Shown here: positions 37,544 through 45,860 of the stretch, piece by piece | How the letters are laid out: each line of letters opens with the position of its first letter | Position numbering within the stretch: the first letter of the stretch is position 1 | NCBI GenBank assembly: GCA_046347475.1 | Contig: JAXMGD010000001.1 | Location: 992,001 to 1,056,000, forward strand | Reading direction: 5' to 3' | Length of the DNA: 64,000 nt | Origin: CAMCXE01 sp046347475 | Lineage (GTDB): Bacteria > Pseudomonadota > Gammaproteobacteria > Pseudomonadales > Cellvibrionaceae | The notes under the pieces: model-generated | What the model was told of the DNA's origin: nothing | Databases searched by the model: none | The model's input: only the letters and a program-made list of their open reading frames with translations | Translations under genes and position numbers: made by a program

Positions 37544-38688
37544 AATCACTCGGCCCCGATTTTGTTCGCCGCCTGCCGGAAAATAGCGAGGCCTTCGGCA
37601 AAAAAAATGTCCGCGCAGGATTTATTAAAATTGATCTGTGGCTGCTGTTGGGCCTGCTGCTTATCAGTAGTTTTGGCATTACGGTGTTGTACTCTGCCTC
37701 GGGGCATTCCACGGCAATGGCAGAACGTCAGGCATTATTTTTTGTGCTGTCCTACGGCATATTGTTAGCCGTTGGGCAAATTCGCTTGGGATTTTTAGAG
37801 CGCTGGGCTATTTGGTTGTATTGTTTCGGTGTGATTTTATTAGTCTTAACCCTGGTGATTGGCGTCGGTGCAAAGGGCGCACAGCGCTGGATCAGTTTAG
37901 GATTTACCCGCTTTCAACCCGCTGAAATATTAAAAATTGCTGTGCCCTTGACGGTGGCGGCGTATTTTTCCCAGCGCCACTTGCCACCTAAGTTTGTTCA
38001 TGTCGTGGTGTGCATGATTATTATTCTGGTGCCCAGCGCATTAATTTTAAAACAACCGGATTTAGGCACGGCTATCTTGGTCGTCATGTCGGGTGTTATA
38101 GGTTTGTTTTTAGCCGGTTTACGCTGGCGTTATATAGTGCTCACGCTAGCCGTAGTGGCCGCTGCCGCCTGGCCTATGTGGAATTATGTGATGCACGATT
38201 ATCAGAAAAAACGCATCCTTACCTTAATTGACCCCGAAGCGGATAAATGGGGCGCAGGCTGGAATATTTTGCAGTCCAAAACAGCCATCGGCTCCGGTGG
38301 TTTGGAAGGAAAAGGCTATATGAAAGGCACCCAATCACAGTTGGATTTTCTGCCTGAAAGCCACACGGATTTTATTATCGCCGTGCTGGCGGAGGAATTT
38401 GGCTTGCAAGGCGTGATAGCACTTTTGGCCTGTTACGCCTTTGTGATTGGCCGCGGTTTAGTCATCGCCTGGCGGGCGCCGTCCACGTTTGGGCGTATTT
38501 TAGCGGGCAGTGTTTCCCTGACGTTTCTAATTTATGTGTTCGTCAATATGGGCATGGTCTCTGGCTTACTGCCTATTGTGGGGGTGCCACTGCCCATGGT
38601 GAGTTTAGGCGGTACTTCACTGCTCACCTTGATGATGAGTTTTGGTTTATTAATGGCGGTGGCTAATGACAGTCGGCGCGCACTGTAA
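37540..38688 (+). CDS. mrdB: rod shape-determining glycosyltransferase RodA
   Basis: 382 residues, SEDS family with ten hydrophobic helices. The conserved KQPDLGTA, the QSKTAIGSGGLEGKG loop and the C-terminal GVPLPMVSLGGTS are seen. It polymerises lipid II for rod elongation with PBP2. Starts inside the mrdA stop codon. Confidence 0.96.
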   Translation: MKSLGPDFVRRLPENSEAFGKKNVRAGFIKIDLWLLLGLLLISSFGITVLYSASGHSTAMAERQALFFVLSYGILLAVGQIRLGFLERWAIWLYCFGVILLVLTLVIGVGAKGAQRWISLGFTRFQPAEILKIAVPLTVAAYFSQRHLPPKFVHVVVCMIIILVPSALILKQPDLGTAILVVMSGVIGLFLAGLRWRYIVLTLAVVAAAAWPMWNYVMHDYQKKRILTLIDPEADKWGAGWNILQSKTAIGSGGLEGKGYMKGTQSQLDFLPESHTDFIIAVLAEEFGLQGVIALLACYAFVIGRGLVIAWRAPSTFGRILAGSVSLTFLIYVFVNMGMVSGLLPIVGVPLPMVSLGGTSLLTLMMSFGLLMAVANDSRRAL

Positions 38689-38704
38689 AAAAGGTAAACA
38701 GATC

Positions 38705-39685
38705 ATGAAAATCGGGTTGGTCCTGTTGGGCTTATTGTTAAGCCAAGTCAGTTTTGCATTGGGTGAATATACGCAGCACCCATTGACCCTGGCGTTTATC
38801 GACAAAATGGTCGATCAACATCAGTTTAATCGCAAACAATTGCTCAGTCTGTTTGCCAAGGTGGAAAAAAAACAAGGTATTTTGGATGCTATTGCCCGCC
38901 CGGCGGAAAAGGTAAAACCCTGGTATGAGTACCGCAAAATATTTATTACCAATGAGCGCATTGCACAGGGCGTGCAATTTTGGCGAGAAAACCAAAGCGT
39001 ATTAAGCGACGTGGAGCGCAAATATCAGGTCAGCGCCAAAATGGTGGTAGCGATCATCGGCGTGGAAACAGGTTTTGGCCGTAACACCGGTAAATACCGC
39101 GTATTGGATGCGCTTTCTACCTTGGCGTTTGATTATCCACCGCGGGCTGATTTTTTTGTAAAAGAATTAGAAGCCTTTTTATTATTGGCAAAACAACAGA
39201 AACAAGACCCCCTGAGCCTGACCGGCTCCTATGCTGGCGCTATGGGATATGGGCAATTTATGCCTAGTAGCGTGCGAAATTTCGCGGTGGATTATGACGG
39301 CGATGGTGTGGTTGATATTTGGCACAATAAAGGTGACGCCATTGCCAGCGTGGCCAATTATTTTAAGGCCAATGGTTGGCAGTATAAGGCGCCGGTATTT
39401 ACCCTAGCGAAAAAAACCGCCAATTTTAATGAGCAATTATTGAATACCAAAGCCAAACCTAGCCGCAGCCTAAATGAATTGCGCAGCCTCGGCATAAGCC
39501 CACTCAGTGGTGAATACCCCGGCACTCTCGCGGCCGAAGCGCTCAGTTATCAGCTGGAAAACAGCTGGGAATATTGGCTTGGTTTTAATAATTTTTATGT
39601 CATCACCCGTTATAACCGCAGCCAAATGTATGCATTGGCTGCCTGGCAATTAGGTGAAGCTATAGAAGATGCGCGCGCGCCTTAA
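38705..39685 (+). CDS. mltB: lytic murein transglycosylase B
   Basis: 326 residues. ATG 38705 with AAGGT upstream gives a type I signal peptide (SQVSFA|LG), not a lipobox, unlike E. coli MltB, so this version is probably soluble in the periplasm. Catalytic Glu in IIGVETGFGRN; GAMGYGQFMPSS and YDGDGVVDIW are present. It cleaves glycan strands to 1,6-anhydromuramoyl ends. It lies 16 bp after mrdB. Confidence 0.93.
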   Translation: MKIGLVLLGLLLSQVSFALGEYTQHPLTLAFIDKMVDQHQFNRKQLLSLFAKVEKKQGILDAIARPAEKVKPWYEYRKIFITNERIAQGVQFWRENQSVLSDVERKYQVSAKMVVAIIGVETGFGRNTGKYRVLDALSTLAFDYPPRADFFVKELEAFLLLAKQQKQDPLSLTGSYAGAMGYGQFMPSSVRNFAVDYDGDGVVDIWHNKGDAIASVANYFKANGWQYKAPVFTLAKKTANFNEQLLNTKAKPSRSLNELRSLGISPLSGEYPGTLAAEALSYQLENSWEYWLGFNNFYVITRYNRSQMYALAAWQLGEAIEDARAP

Positions 39686-39878
39686 GTGCGCCGTTTATGC
39701 ACTCAGGGTTTATGGTCTTGGGGTAATCACTGCGGCAGGGATTGTGCAGTGGCCGCTTTAACTCGCCCCGCTAATAAAAAGTAGATTTGTGTATCTGCGC
39801 CGGTTTTTGTGGGTGAGCACACCATGAATCAAGAGGATTTATTGTGTCGTCGGGTTGACCGTTTCAAGAGGAGGTTAA

Positions 39879-41042
39879 GTGGTACAGGTTTTTAGTGATA
39901 GGGCGGTAAGAAGGATATTTTCATCGCTTATGGACACGAAGGCGTACGGTCAGCCGGGCAGCGCAGGTCAAAAACTGCGTGCAACGATTGGCCTTCTGTG
40001 CGCATGTGTGATGGTATTTATTTCAGCCTGCTCCAGTCACAAACCTGCTGCGGGCGGCCAAAAACCTGAGGTGGGCAGCGCGGCTGCGGAACCCGCCAAA
40101 AAAAAGGGACGTTATTCTCTATTGGAGGATCAAGGGCCTGATGTTGATATAGATGTAAGCACGATTCCCAATGCGGTACCCAAAAAAGAAGACCGCACTA
40201 TCGCGGGCAACCTATCCCCCTACACGGTGCTCGGCAAAACCTATTACATTCAATTTAATGCCGCGAAATATTCAGAAGTTGGCCTAGCTTCCTGGTACGG
40301 CAAAAAATTCCACGGTGAGCGCACATCAAATGGCGAAATTTATAATATGTTCGGCATGACAGCGGCCCATAAAACCCTGCCTATTCCCTGTTATGTGCGG
40401 GTGACTAATTTAGCCAACAATAAAAATGTCATTCTGCGTGTCAATGATCGCGGCCCGTTCCATGAGGATCGCGTGATTGATTTAACCTACACGGCCGCTA
40501 AAAAATTAGATTTTCACCGTGCGGGTACAGCTAAGGTGCGCGTGGATATCATTAATCTGAACGACTTTACTCCGCTGCAGGTGGCTACGGTTAAAAGCGA
40601 TAGCAGCGGGAAATTATCGGGCGCTCTGGCCAGCGTAGCGGCTAGCACTAAACCCTCTGAACCGAGTAAAGCCAATACATCCGCAACGCCTAGTAAATAC
40701 AGCACTCCAACTGCGATAGTTAAATCCACACCCGCTAATTCATCTGCGCCTGTTGTTGCCGCTACGCCCCTGAGCAAAACGGCTGTTAAATCATCTGCGC
40801 CATTTACCCCGGTGTATTTACAAGTCGGCGCTTTTGCGTCTTCAGAAGGTGCTTCGGTACTGCAAAAAAATCTGCGCACCTATACAAAATTGCCGATTGT
40901 TTTAATGCCGGTTGAGGGCAAAAAAATATTTCGTGTGTTGATTGGGCCTATAAGTGATGCCAATGAAATGCAAGCGCTCAAACAAACACTCACCGAGAAA
41001 AAACTCTCCACACCCTATGTGGTGCAGGTGGATGGCAAATAG
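39879..41042 (+). CDS. rlpA: septal ring lipoprotein RlpA
   Basis: 387 residues. GTG 39879 is favoured by a strong AGGAGG (about 39869-39874). The lipobox is unusually far in (FISACSS, Cys51), giving a long cytoplasmic N-tail. A double-psi beta-barrel domain (about 130-225) has ASWYGKKFHGERTSNGE and the acidic NDRGPF. A Ser/Thr/Ala-rich linker (about 240-300) leads to a C-terminal SPOR domain (about 305-385) that binds denuded glycan. Family members cleave denuded peptidoglycan. In related genomes dacA usually follows; here it does not. Confidence 0.92.
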   Translation: MVQVFSDRAVRRIFSSLMDTKAYGQPGSAGQKLRATIGLLCACVMVFISACSSHKPAAGGQKPEVGSAAAEPAKKKGRYSLLEDQGPDVDIDVSTIPNAVPKKEDRTIAGNLSPYTVLGKTYYIQFNAAKYSEVGLASWYGKKFHGERTSNGEIYNMFGMTAAHKTLPIPCYVRVTNLANNKNVILRVNDRGPFHEDRVIDLTYTAAKKLDFHRAGTAKVRVDIINLNDFTPLQVATVKSDSSGKLSGALASVAASTKPSEPSKANTSATPSKYSTPTAIVKSTPANSSAPVVAATPLSKTAVKSSAPFTPVYLQVGAFASSEGASVLQKNLRTYTKLPIVLMPVEGKKIFRVLIGPISDANEMQALKQTLTEKKLSTPYVVQVDGK

Positions 41043-41612
41043 TGAGTGAGTCTTAGCTTTTTCAGGCAGGGAATTAAGCGCTGTTCGCAGCCCCAATTCC
41101 ACTATAGCCAGCCCGACCAAGCCATGAGCGCATCTTTTGCCGCATGATCCACAAAATGTGTAAAAAAGTACGAATACAGGCAATTTGATTAATTAAAGAA
41201 CAGCGGTTGTGTGAACTGTTTTGCAAATTCGGTGCAAAGCCTTGTTATAATTCGGCGCTCAAAATCTGCGCTGTCGAAATACTTTCCAGTATAAGCGCGG
41301 CGGTGCAGTCCTTAAGTAAGTCATACAAGTCACTATGTAGGATAGAGGCTTTTTTCAGGGAATCTTGTTCCAGCGAATACCTAAATAACCAAAATCCTAG
41401 TCAGGCCCTGTATACCCGAAATTTGGCTATAGGATGCGGTTGAATCTGGTTCTAATTATGTCGAACCCCTGTTTATTTAGGTATAAGCCTTATTCCGGTT
41501 TCAGTGGATTGGTTTTTTTTAAGAATTATTTAGAAAACCAGCTTGAGATTTAACGCACAAAACTCATGTTTTATCGGTAAATTTACGTTTTCTGAGGGAG
41601 GAGAGCCCGGTC
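41043..41612 (+). other. intergenic region and long untranslated leader
   Basis: About 570 bp without a recognised gene. A strong promoter at 41221-41251 would yield about 355 nt of leader before the small ORF at 41613. I compared the leader by eye with c-di-GMP (GEMM) riboswitches and found no match. T-rich tracts occur at 41350 and 41513-41520. Confidence 0.45.
41221..41251 (+). promoter_or_regulatory. sigma-70 promoter with extended -10
   Basis: TTGCAA at 41221-41226 and a perfect TATAAT at 41246-41251, preceded by TG one base upstream (extended -10). Spacing is 19 bp, longer than ideal, which the extended -10 can compensate. No other gene is nearby to receive it. Confidence 0.6.
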
Positions 41613-41711
41613 GTGGATAATTTCTATGCTATGAATTATTTACGACACGCGGTGCTTGGTCATCCAAAGTCGACTCTTGATTTACATGATGATGTAGGGT
41701 GTACACAGTGA
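41613..41711 (+). CDS. 32-residue leader ORF coupled to the malectin lipoprotein gene
   Basis: GTG 41613 is preceded by a strong GGGAGGAG site (about 41596-41603). The frame encodes 32 residues (starts MDNFYAMNYL, ends DVGCTQ) and stops at TGA 41709-41711, overlapping the GTG 41708 of the next gene as GTGA. There is no signal peptide and no run of regulatory codons typical of attenuators. Its role may be translational coupling of the lipoprotein gene, which has a weak site of its own. It could instead be chance, but the ribosome-binding site is better than most in this window. Confidence 0.5.
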   Translation: MDNFYAMNYLRHAVLGHPKSTLDLHDDVGCTQ

Positions 41712-43432
41712 ATTTGATAACCGAACGCTTTCCCATAAAATTATCCTTAGCCAACGTATTGTTCGCGTCGTTGCTGGCTGCCTGTGGTGGCGAAAAGGTT
41801 GCGGACGGACAAACACAGCAGAATTCCGGCAATTCAGTTGCTCAAAACGAAGCAACCCTCACCGAGCAGGAAAAAATCCGCCGCGGATTTATCACACTTA
41901 ACCGCTCTTCCAGCTCATCAAGTTCATCGGGAACCGTCGCCGCCTTGGCAAGTTCCAGCTCGTCCAGCAGTTCAAGCTCTTCAAGTAGCTCAAGTTCTTC
42001 TAGCAGTTCAAGTTCTTCTAGCAGTTCAAGTTCCTCTAGTAGCTCGAGTTCTTCCAGCAGCTCGAGTTCTTCCAGCAGCTCAAGTTCTTCAAGTAGTTCA
42101 AGTTCTTCCAGTAGTTCAAGTTCTTCCAGTAGTTCAAGTTCTTCCAGTAGTTCAAGTTCTTCCAGTAGTTCAAGTTCTTCTAGCAGTTCAAGCTCTTCCA
42201 GTAGTTCAAGTTCTTCTAGCAGTTCAAGCTCGTCCAGCAGTTCCAGTTCAGGTAAGAGCAGCAGCTCAAGCTCGTCTAGCTCTAGCTCCGGCAAAAGCAG
42301 TTCAAGCTCCTCATCAAGTTCAGGTAAAAGCAGTAGCTCAAGCTCTTCATCAAGCTCAGGCAAAAGCAGCAGCTCCAGTTCATCCAGCAGCTCTAGCTCT
42401 TCAAGCAGCAGCTCAAGTTCGAGCGGCGGTGCTGTGTTGATGGCGATTAACGTGGGTGGCCCGGCCTATGCCTCGAGCACCGGCATTACTTACATAGCTG
42501 ACCGCTACTACACCGGCGGTGAGATTTCCGATTGGAGTTGGGTAGGTGATGTGGTCAACACCAAAGACGATGCTGTGTATTTTGATGAGCGCTGGGGTGA
42601 CTTCCAATACAACATCCCTATGGCCAATGGCTCTTATGATGTTGTTCTGCAGTTTAGTGAGATGAATTGGACGGCCGTGGGCGATCGCAAAATTATCGCT
42701 TCCATCGAAGGCATCACCATGTTGCGCGACTTTGACATCTACAAGTCCGTGGGGAATGGTGCAGCTTTGGATGTGAATTTCGGCAATATCCAGGTGAAAG
42801 ATGGTGCTCTGAGTATCCAAATGTCCGCCTCGGCCGATGCGGGCACCTTGTCAGGGATTGTGGTCAAGCGCAGCTCCATCGCCAATAGCACAACGAGCAC
42901 AGGTGACACCAGCGCACCGAGTATGCCCAGCGGAGTTGCCCTCACATCATTGACTGATCGCTCGGTCGCTCTAAAGTGGAATGCATCAACCGATAATATA
43001 GGCGTGGCCGGTTATTACGTATACCGTGATGGCGCACCGGTGGGATTTGTGAACGGCCAGACGACTACCTATTTGGATCAAGGTTTGACGGCGGATACTT
43101 CATATTCTTATGCAGTTGTTGCGGTGGATGCGGCGGGCAATCAATCATCGAGCATGATCCTGGGGGTTAAAACCTATGTGATCTCCGGTGCGCTGACCTT
43201 ATCCTGGGATGCGCCCACTCAACGCCCTACAGGTGAATTAATCGCTCGTACCGATATAGGCGGCTATGTGGTTCGCTACAAATTAAAATCGGCTACCACC
43301 TACACCAGCGTAACCTTGCCAGCGTCTGCAATCACCTACACCTCGGCTAAGTTGGTGGGTGACTATGAGTTTGAGATAGCAAGTTTTGATGTGAATGGCG
43401 TCTACAGCGAGTTTGTTAAGATCGCAATGTAA
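41708..43432 (+). CDS. poly-Ser lipoprotein with malectin and fibronectin type III domains
   Basis: About 574 residues from GTG 41708 (GTG 41699 is an alternative). Signal ends LLAACGG (Cys26). A very long poly-Ser tether, about 170 residues, spans roughly 70-238 and is broken only by a few Gly-Lys. A malectin/CBM57-like domain (about 240-385, AINVGGPAY, FSEMNW, FDIYKSVG) is followed by a clear FN3 domain (about 400-485) and a second FN3-like domain. It is probably a surface carbohydrate-binding lipoprotein. It lies between rlpA and the polysaccharide cluster, with its own terminator. Confidence 0.85.
   Translation: MNLITERFPIKLSLANVLFASLLAACGGEKVADGQTQQNSGNSVAQNEATLTEQEKIRRGFITLNRSSSSSSSSGTVAALASSSSSSSSSSSSSSSSSSSSSSSSSSSSSSSSSSSSSSSSSSSSSSSSSSSSSSSSSSSSSSSSSSSSSSSSSSSSSSSSSSSSSSSSSSSSSSSSSSSSGKSSSSSSSSSSSGKSSSSSSSSSGKSSSSSSSSSSGKSSSSSSSSSSSSSSSSSSSSGGAVLMAINVGGPAYASSTGITYIADRYYTGGEISDWSWVGDVVNTKDDAVYFDERWGDFQYNIPMANGSYDVVLQFSEMNWTAVGDRKIIASIEGITMLRDFDIYKSVGNGAALDVNFGNIQVKDGALSIQMSASADAGTLSGIVVKRSSIANSTTSTGDTSAPSMPSGVALTSLTDRSVALKWNASTDNIGVAGYYVYRDGAPVGFVNGQTTTYLDQGLTADTSYSYAVVAVDAAGNQSSSMILGVKTYVISGALTLSWDAPTQRPTGELIARTDIGGYVVRYKLKSATTYTSVTLPASAITYTSAKLVGDYEFEIASFDVNGVYSEFVKIAM
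41953..42430 (+). repeat. 18-bp tandem repeats encoding the poly-Ser tether
   Basis: The central part (about 41975-42250) is built of an 18-bp unit close to AGTTCAAGTTCTTCCAGT, encoding six serines, in about fifteen copies that differ mostly at synonymous sites. The right part uses longer units ending in Gly-Lys. Unit length is a multiple of three, so copy-number change keeps the frame. Confidence 0.85.
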
Positions 43433-43444
43433 GTGCCTAAAGTA

Positions 43445-43472
43445 AAAAGGCCAGCATTTGCTGGCTTTTTTT
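43445..43472 (+). terminator. Rho-independent terminator of the malectin lipoprotein gene
   Basis: GCCAGCA / TGCTGGC stem with A-rich left and T-rich right flanks, 12 bp past the stop. The flanking runs could also let it work on the minus strand. Confidence 0.9.
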
Positions 43473-43540
43473 ATGTCCGCTGTTCTGGCTTTGAAGAAAC
43501 AACTAGGTAAGTTCTGAAAAATTGCTTTGCGCACTTTGGT

Positions 43541-43622
43541 GTTGTTGAATTTTGCAAAAATGTTTATTTTCTAGGTGCAAACCCCATTTTTGCTTAATTC
43601 ACTTAGCTGTCGCCTCGCCGCT
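43541..43622. repeat. structured intergenic repeat, copy C
   Basis: Inverted repeat GCAAAAATG / CATTTTTGC (43554-43562 with 43585-43593), extended by GAATT / AATTC, around a loop containing CTAGGTGCAAAC. The right flank holds a GTCGCCTCGCCG sequence. It is the most diverged of three related copies (others at 60354 and 62352). Confidence 0.5.
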
Positions 43623-43713
43623 GAGATCGTTCAGTGCTTGCCTGGTTTATTTGCACCTTTATAACTGCCTAGAGTAGGTAGGTTTTTTACCCTGCTAATT
43701 TTTTAAGTCAGGT

Positions 43714-44649
43714 TTAGGGTTTTAGTGCCCTTAGCCAGTACACAATGACGCGCACAGAGCGGCGCAATTCCAGTTTTAAAAAAAACTGCTCTTTTTTGTC
43801 GGCTTTGCGCAGGGCGCGAATAAAGGCGATAGTATTCTCTAAGCAGAACACTAGGTGGTCTTTTAATATTCTGATGGGGCGATTGAAGAGTTGCGGGCCA
43901 GGTTCGTTGTAGGCGAACCAAATAATGGGTTTGGCGCAGGCAATATGTTGTTTTTTGATATTTTCTTCGGAGTATTCGCGCTCTTTAAGCCGGTGCCCCA
44001 CGCTTATGTCCGGCTGATACCAGATGGATTTTTGCTGGGTTAATAAATAAGTAAATAGGGCGGTTTCTTCGCCACCCAACAATTCTGTACCTTTGCGCCC
44101 TAAATTGGGGTCAAAGCCACCTATTTCGCCGATAATTGTTTTGCGTACGCAGAAATTCTTGCCAAAAAAAGGATGCCGCCAAGAGGTGACGGCAAAGGCT
44201 TCATCACCGTGATCAATAGCAGCAAAAAAACCTTTGTAGCGCTCGTCATACCACCAGGGCTGTGGCCTATCCCAAATGATTTCAATTTTGCCAAAGACGC
44301 TGTCCACCGGTTTAGCTTGGAGGTGATTTAAATAGCCCTGCAACCAGTGCGGTGGAATTTCGGCGTCGTCGTCGGTGAATAAAATATATTCACCTGTCGC
44401 AAGGCTAACACCCAAATTGCGCGCGTGGGACAAACCCTGGCGAGTTTCGACGCGGAATTGATAATGAAAAGCGTGAAAATCCGCTGCCTCGATCACGGCT
44501 TGAGTGTGATCCGAACTGTTGTTATTGATCACAATAAACTCAACTAAGTGAGGCTGATCAAGCTGTTGTGCGGCTAGTTGCGCAAGGGTGATTTTAAGCG
44601 AGTCCGCATTGTTGTATGTGCACAAAACAAGGCTAATAAGCGGCGACAT
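43714..44649 (-). CDS. GT2-type glycosyltransferase
   Basis: About 311 residues from ATG 44649. GT-A fold: ISLVLCTYNNADSL at the N-terminus, the nucleotide-sugar motif LFTDDDAEIP near residue 92, and a C-terminal region with an acceptor-side FGKNFCVRK. No transmembrane helix. It would add one sugar to a lipid-linked intermediate. Last gene of the three-gene minus-strand unit. Confidence 0.88.
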   Translation of the reverse strand: MSPLISLVLCTYNNADSLKITLAQLAAQQLDQPHLVEFIVINNNSSDHTQAVIEAADFHAFHYQFRVETRQGLSHARNLGVSLATGEYILFTDDDAEIPPHWLQGYLNHLQAKPVDSVFGKIEIIWDRPQPWWYDERYKGFFAAIDHGDEAFAVTSWRHPFFGKNFCVRKTIIGEIGGFDPNLGRKGTELLGGEETALFTYLLTQQKSIWYQPDISVGHRLKEREYSEENIKKQHIACAKPIIWFAYNEPGPQLFNRPIRILKDHLVFCLENTIAFIRALRKADKKEQFFLKLELRRSVRVIVYWLRALKP

Positions 44650-44702
44650 GTTGATAAATCTCGGCTGAGTCAATTGGATGCGTGCGTGTTCAGTGGTGCG
44701 TG

Positions 44703-45860
44703 TTAATTATTCTCACGCAGGTGCTTCGTTAAAATCCCTGTTATTTGTGCTAGATGCTGGGGTGTGACACCGCTGTGGCAGGGTAAGGTGATGAGTCGCC
44801 CGGCAAAATCGCGGGCTTGGTCCTGGGGTTGCCTCACGTCAATTAAAGCGCGCGGACAATCGAGGTCCGCTAGGGCTTTTTGGTACATGGCGGTTGCACC
44901 TAAACCCTGTTTATTTAACGCTGTTAATAAAGTGTCGCGCTGTAGGGTGTTAGTGCATAGAAGTGGGAAGCGCAGCAGTTTTCGATTTTGAGTGTTAAGC
45001 ATGTTATAGAGATTGTTGTCCATGCCCAGCTCGCAGAGGGTTGCATGAAGTCTTGCTGAAACTGCGTCATGTCGCGTGCAATAAGCCTGGTAATTACTGG
45101 CTAAGAGGCCCAAGCGCTGCTCATCCATCGCATAAATCCCCGCCAGTGGCGCGTAGCGCGTGGCGCCAGGTTTAAAAATGGGATTGTGGTTGAGAAACCA
45201 ATAAACACTCGGGCTAAGCAGGCGATTAAATGCGGTGTACTGTGCGTTTAAAAAAAATTGTCCAGCGGCAGGTGCGGGTTTTATAAAATCGCGGCTGTTA
45301 AACTCGTGCCGGCTAAATAAAGCGCCACCGCCCAACAGGCTGACCGGCTTGCCTTTGCCGAAGGAAAAAACCAGGTGATCGGCATAAAATGTATCGATTG
45401 AGGATAGATCTGGGAACCATTGGGCATTGTCTTCAATGGTAGTAATTGGTGCCTGCCAGCTATTGAGTACCTCTAACAGGGCGGGCCAATGTTCGCGAAT
45501 ACCCAAAAAGTTAACGCCTACCACCGCTAGTGTGTTCGTGTTCAGCGCTTGGCGCAGTTGCGTCATATCATAGCCCCAGGTAGAGGGGCGAATATCGACG
45601 AGTCTGGCTGTGCAGCCAGCATAGATACAGGCCGCCACAATATCCGGACAGCCGTAGGCCGGTACTATCACTTCTGGAGTGGGCAGTGGGCGCTGGGTGC
45701 GGGCGGCTAGCAGCGCAAGGGCGAGGGCGGATGTGCCCGAATCAACCCATTGGGCGTGGTAACCGGCAATTTCCAGGCGCTGGGCCGATCGCGGGCGAGT
45801 GAGAATGGGGTGTCCAACCGGTGGTAAATCCCCCCGGATTATCGCGCGGAGGGTTTCCAT
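44703..45860 (-). CDS. DegT/DnrJ/EryC1-type PLP-dependent sugar aminotransferase
   Basis: 385 residues. Aspartate aminotransferase fold. VDSGTSALALALLA and VIVPAYGCPDIV match the family start, EDNAQWFPD is the cofactor-contact motif, and the PLP lysine is in FSFGKGKPVSLLGGG. It likely makes an amino sugar for the polysaccharide, though the family also includes dehydratases. Its start overlaps the upstream GT2 gene by 22 nt. Confidence 0.85.
   Translation of the reverse strand: METLRAIIRGDLPPVGHPILTRPRSAQRLEIAGYHAQWVDSGTSALALALLAARTQRPLPTPEVIVPAYGCPDIVAACIYAGCTARLVDIRPSTWGYDMTQLRQALNTNTLAVVGVNFLGIREHWPALLEVLNSWQAPITTIEDNAQWFPDLSSIDTFYADHLVFSFGKGKPVSLLGGGALFSRHEFNSRDFIKPAPAAGQFFLNAQYTAFNRLLSPSVYWFLNHNPIFKPGATRYAPLAGIYAMDEQRLGLLASNYQAYCTRHDAVSARLHATLCELGMDNNLYNMLNTQNRKLLRFPLLCTNTLQRDTLLTALNKQGLGATAMYQKALADLDCPRALIDVRQPQDQARDFAGRLITLPCHSGVTPQHLAQITGILTKHLRENN

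Noticed and set aside
41250..41612. c-di-GMP (GEMM) riboswitch in the long leader
   Set aside because: The conserved GEMM core sequences and their order could not be found by eye.
41842..42363. Long minus-strand ORF of Glu-Leu repeats opposite the poly-Ser tether
   Set aside because: It is the mirror of the serine-coding repeat and has no ribosome-binding site or family match. The similar acidic ORF opposite 20519-20821 is rejected for the same reason.
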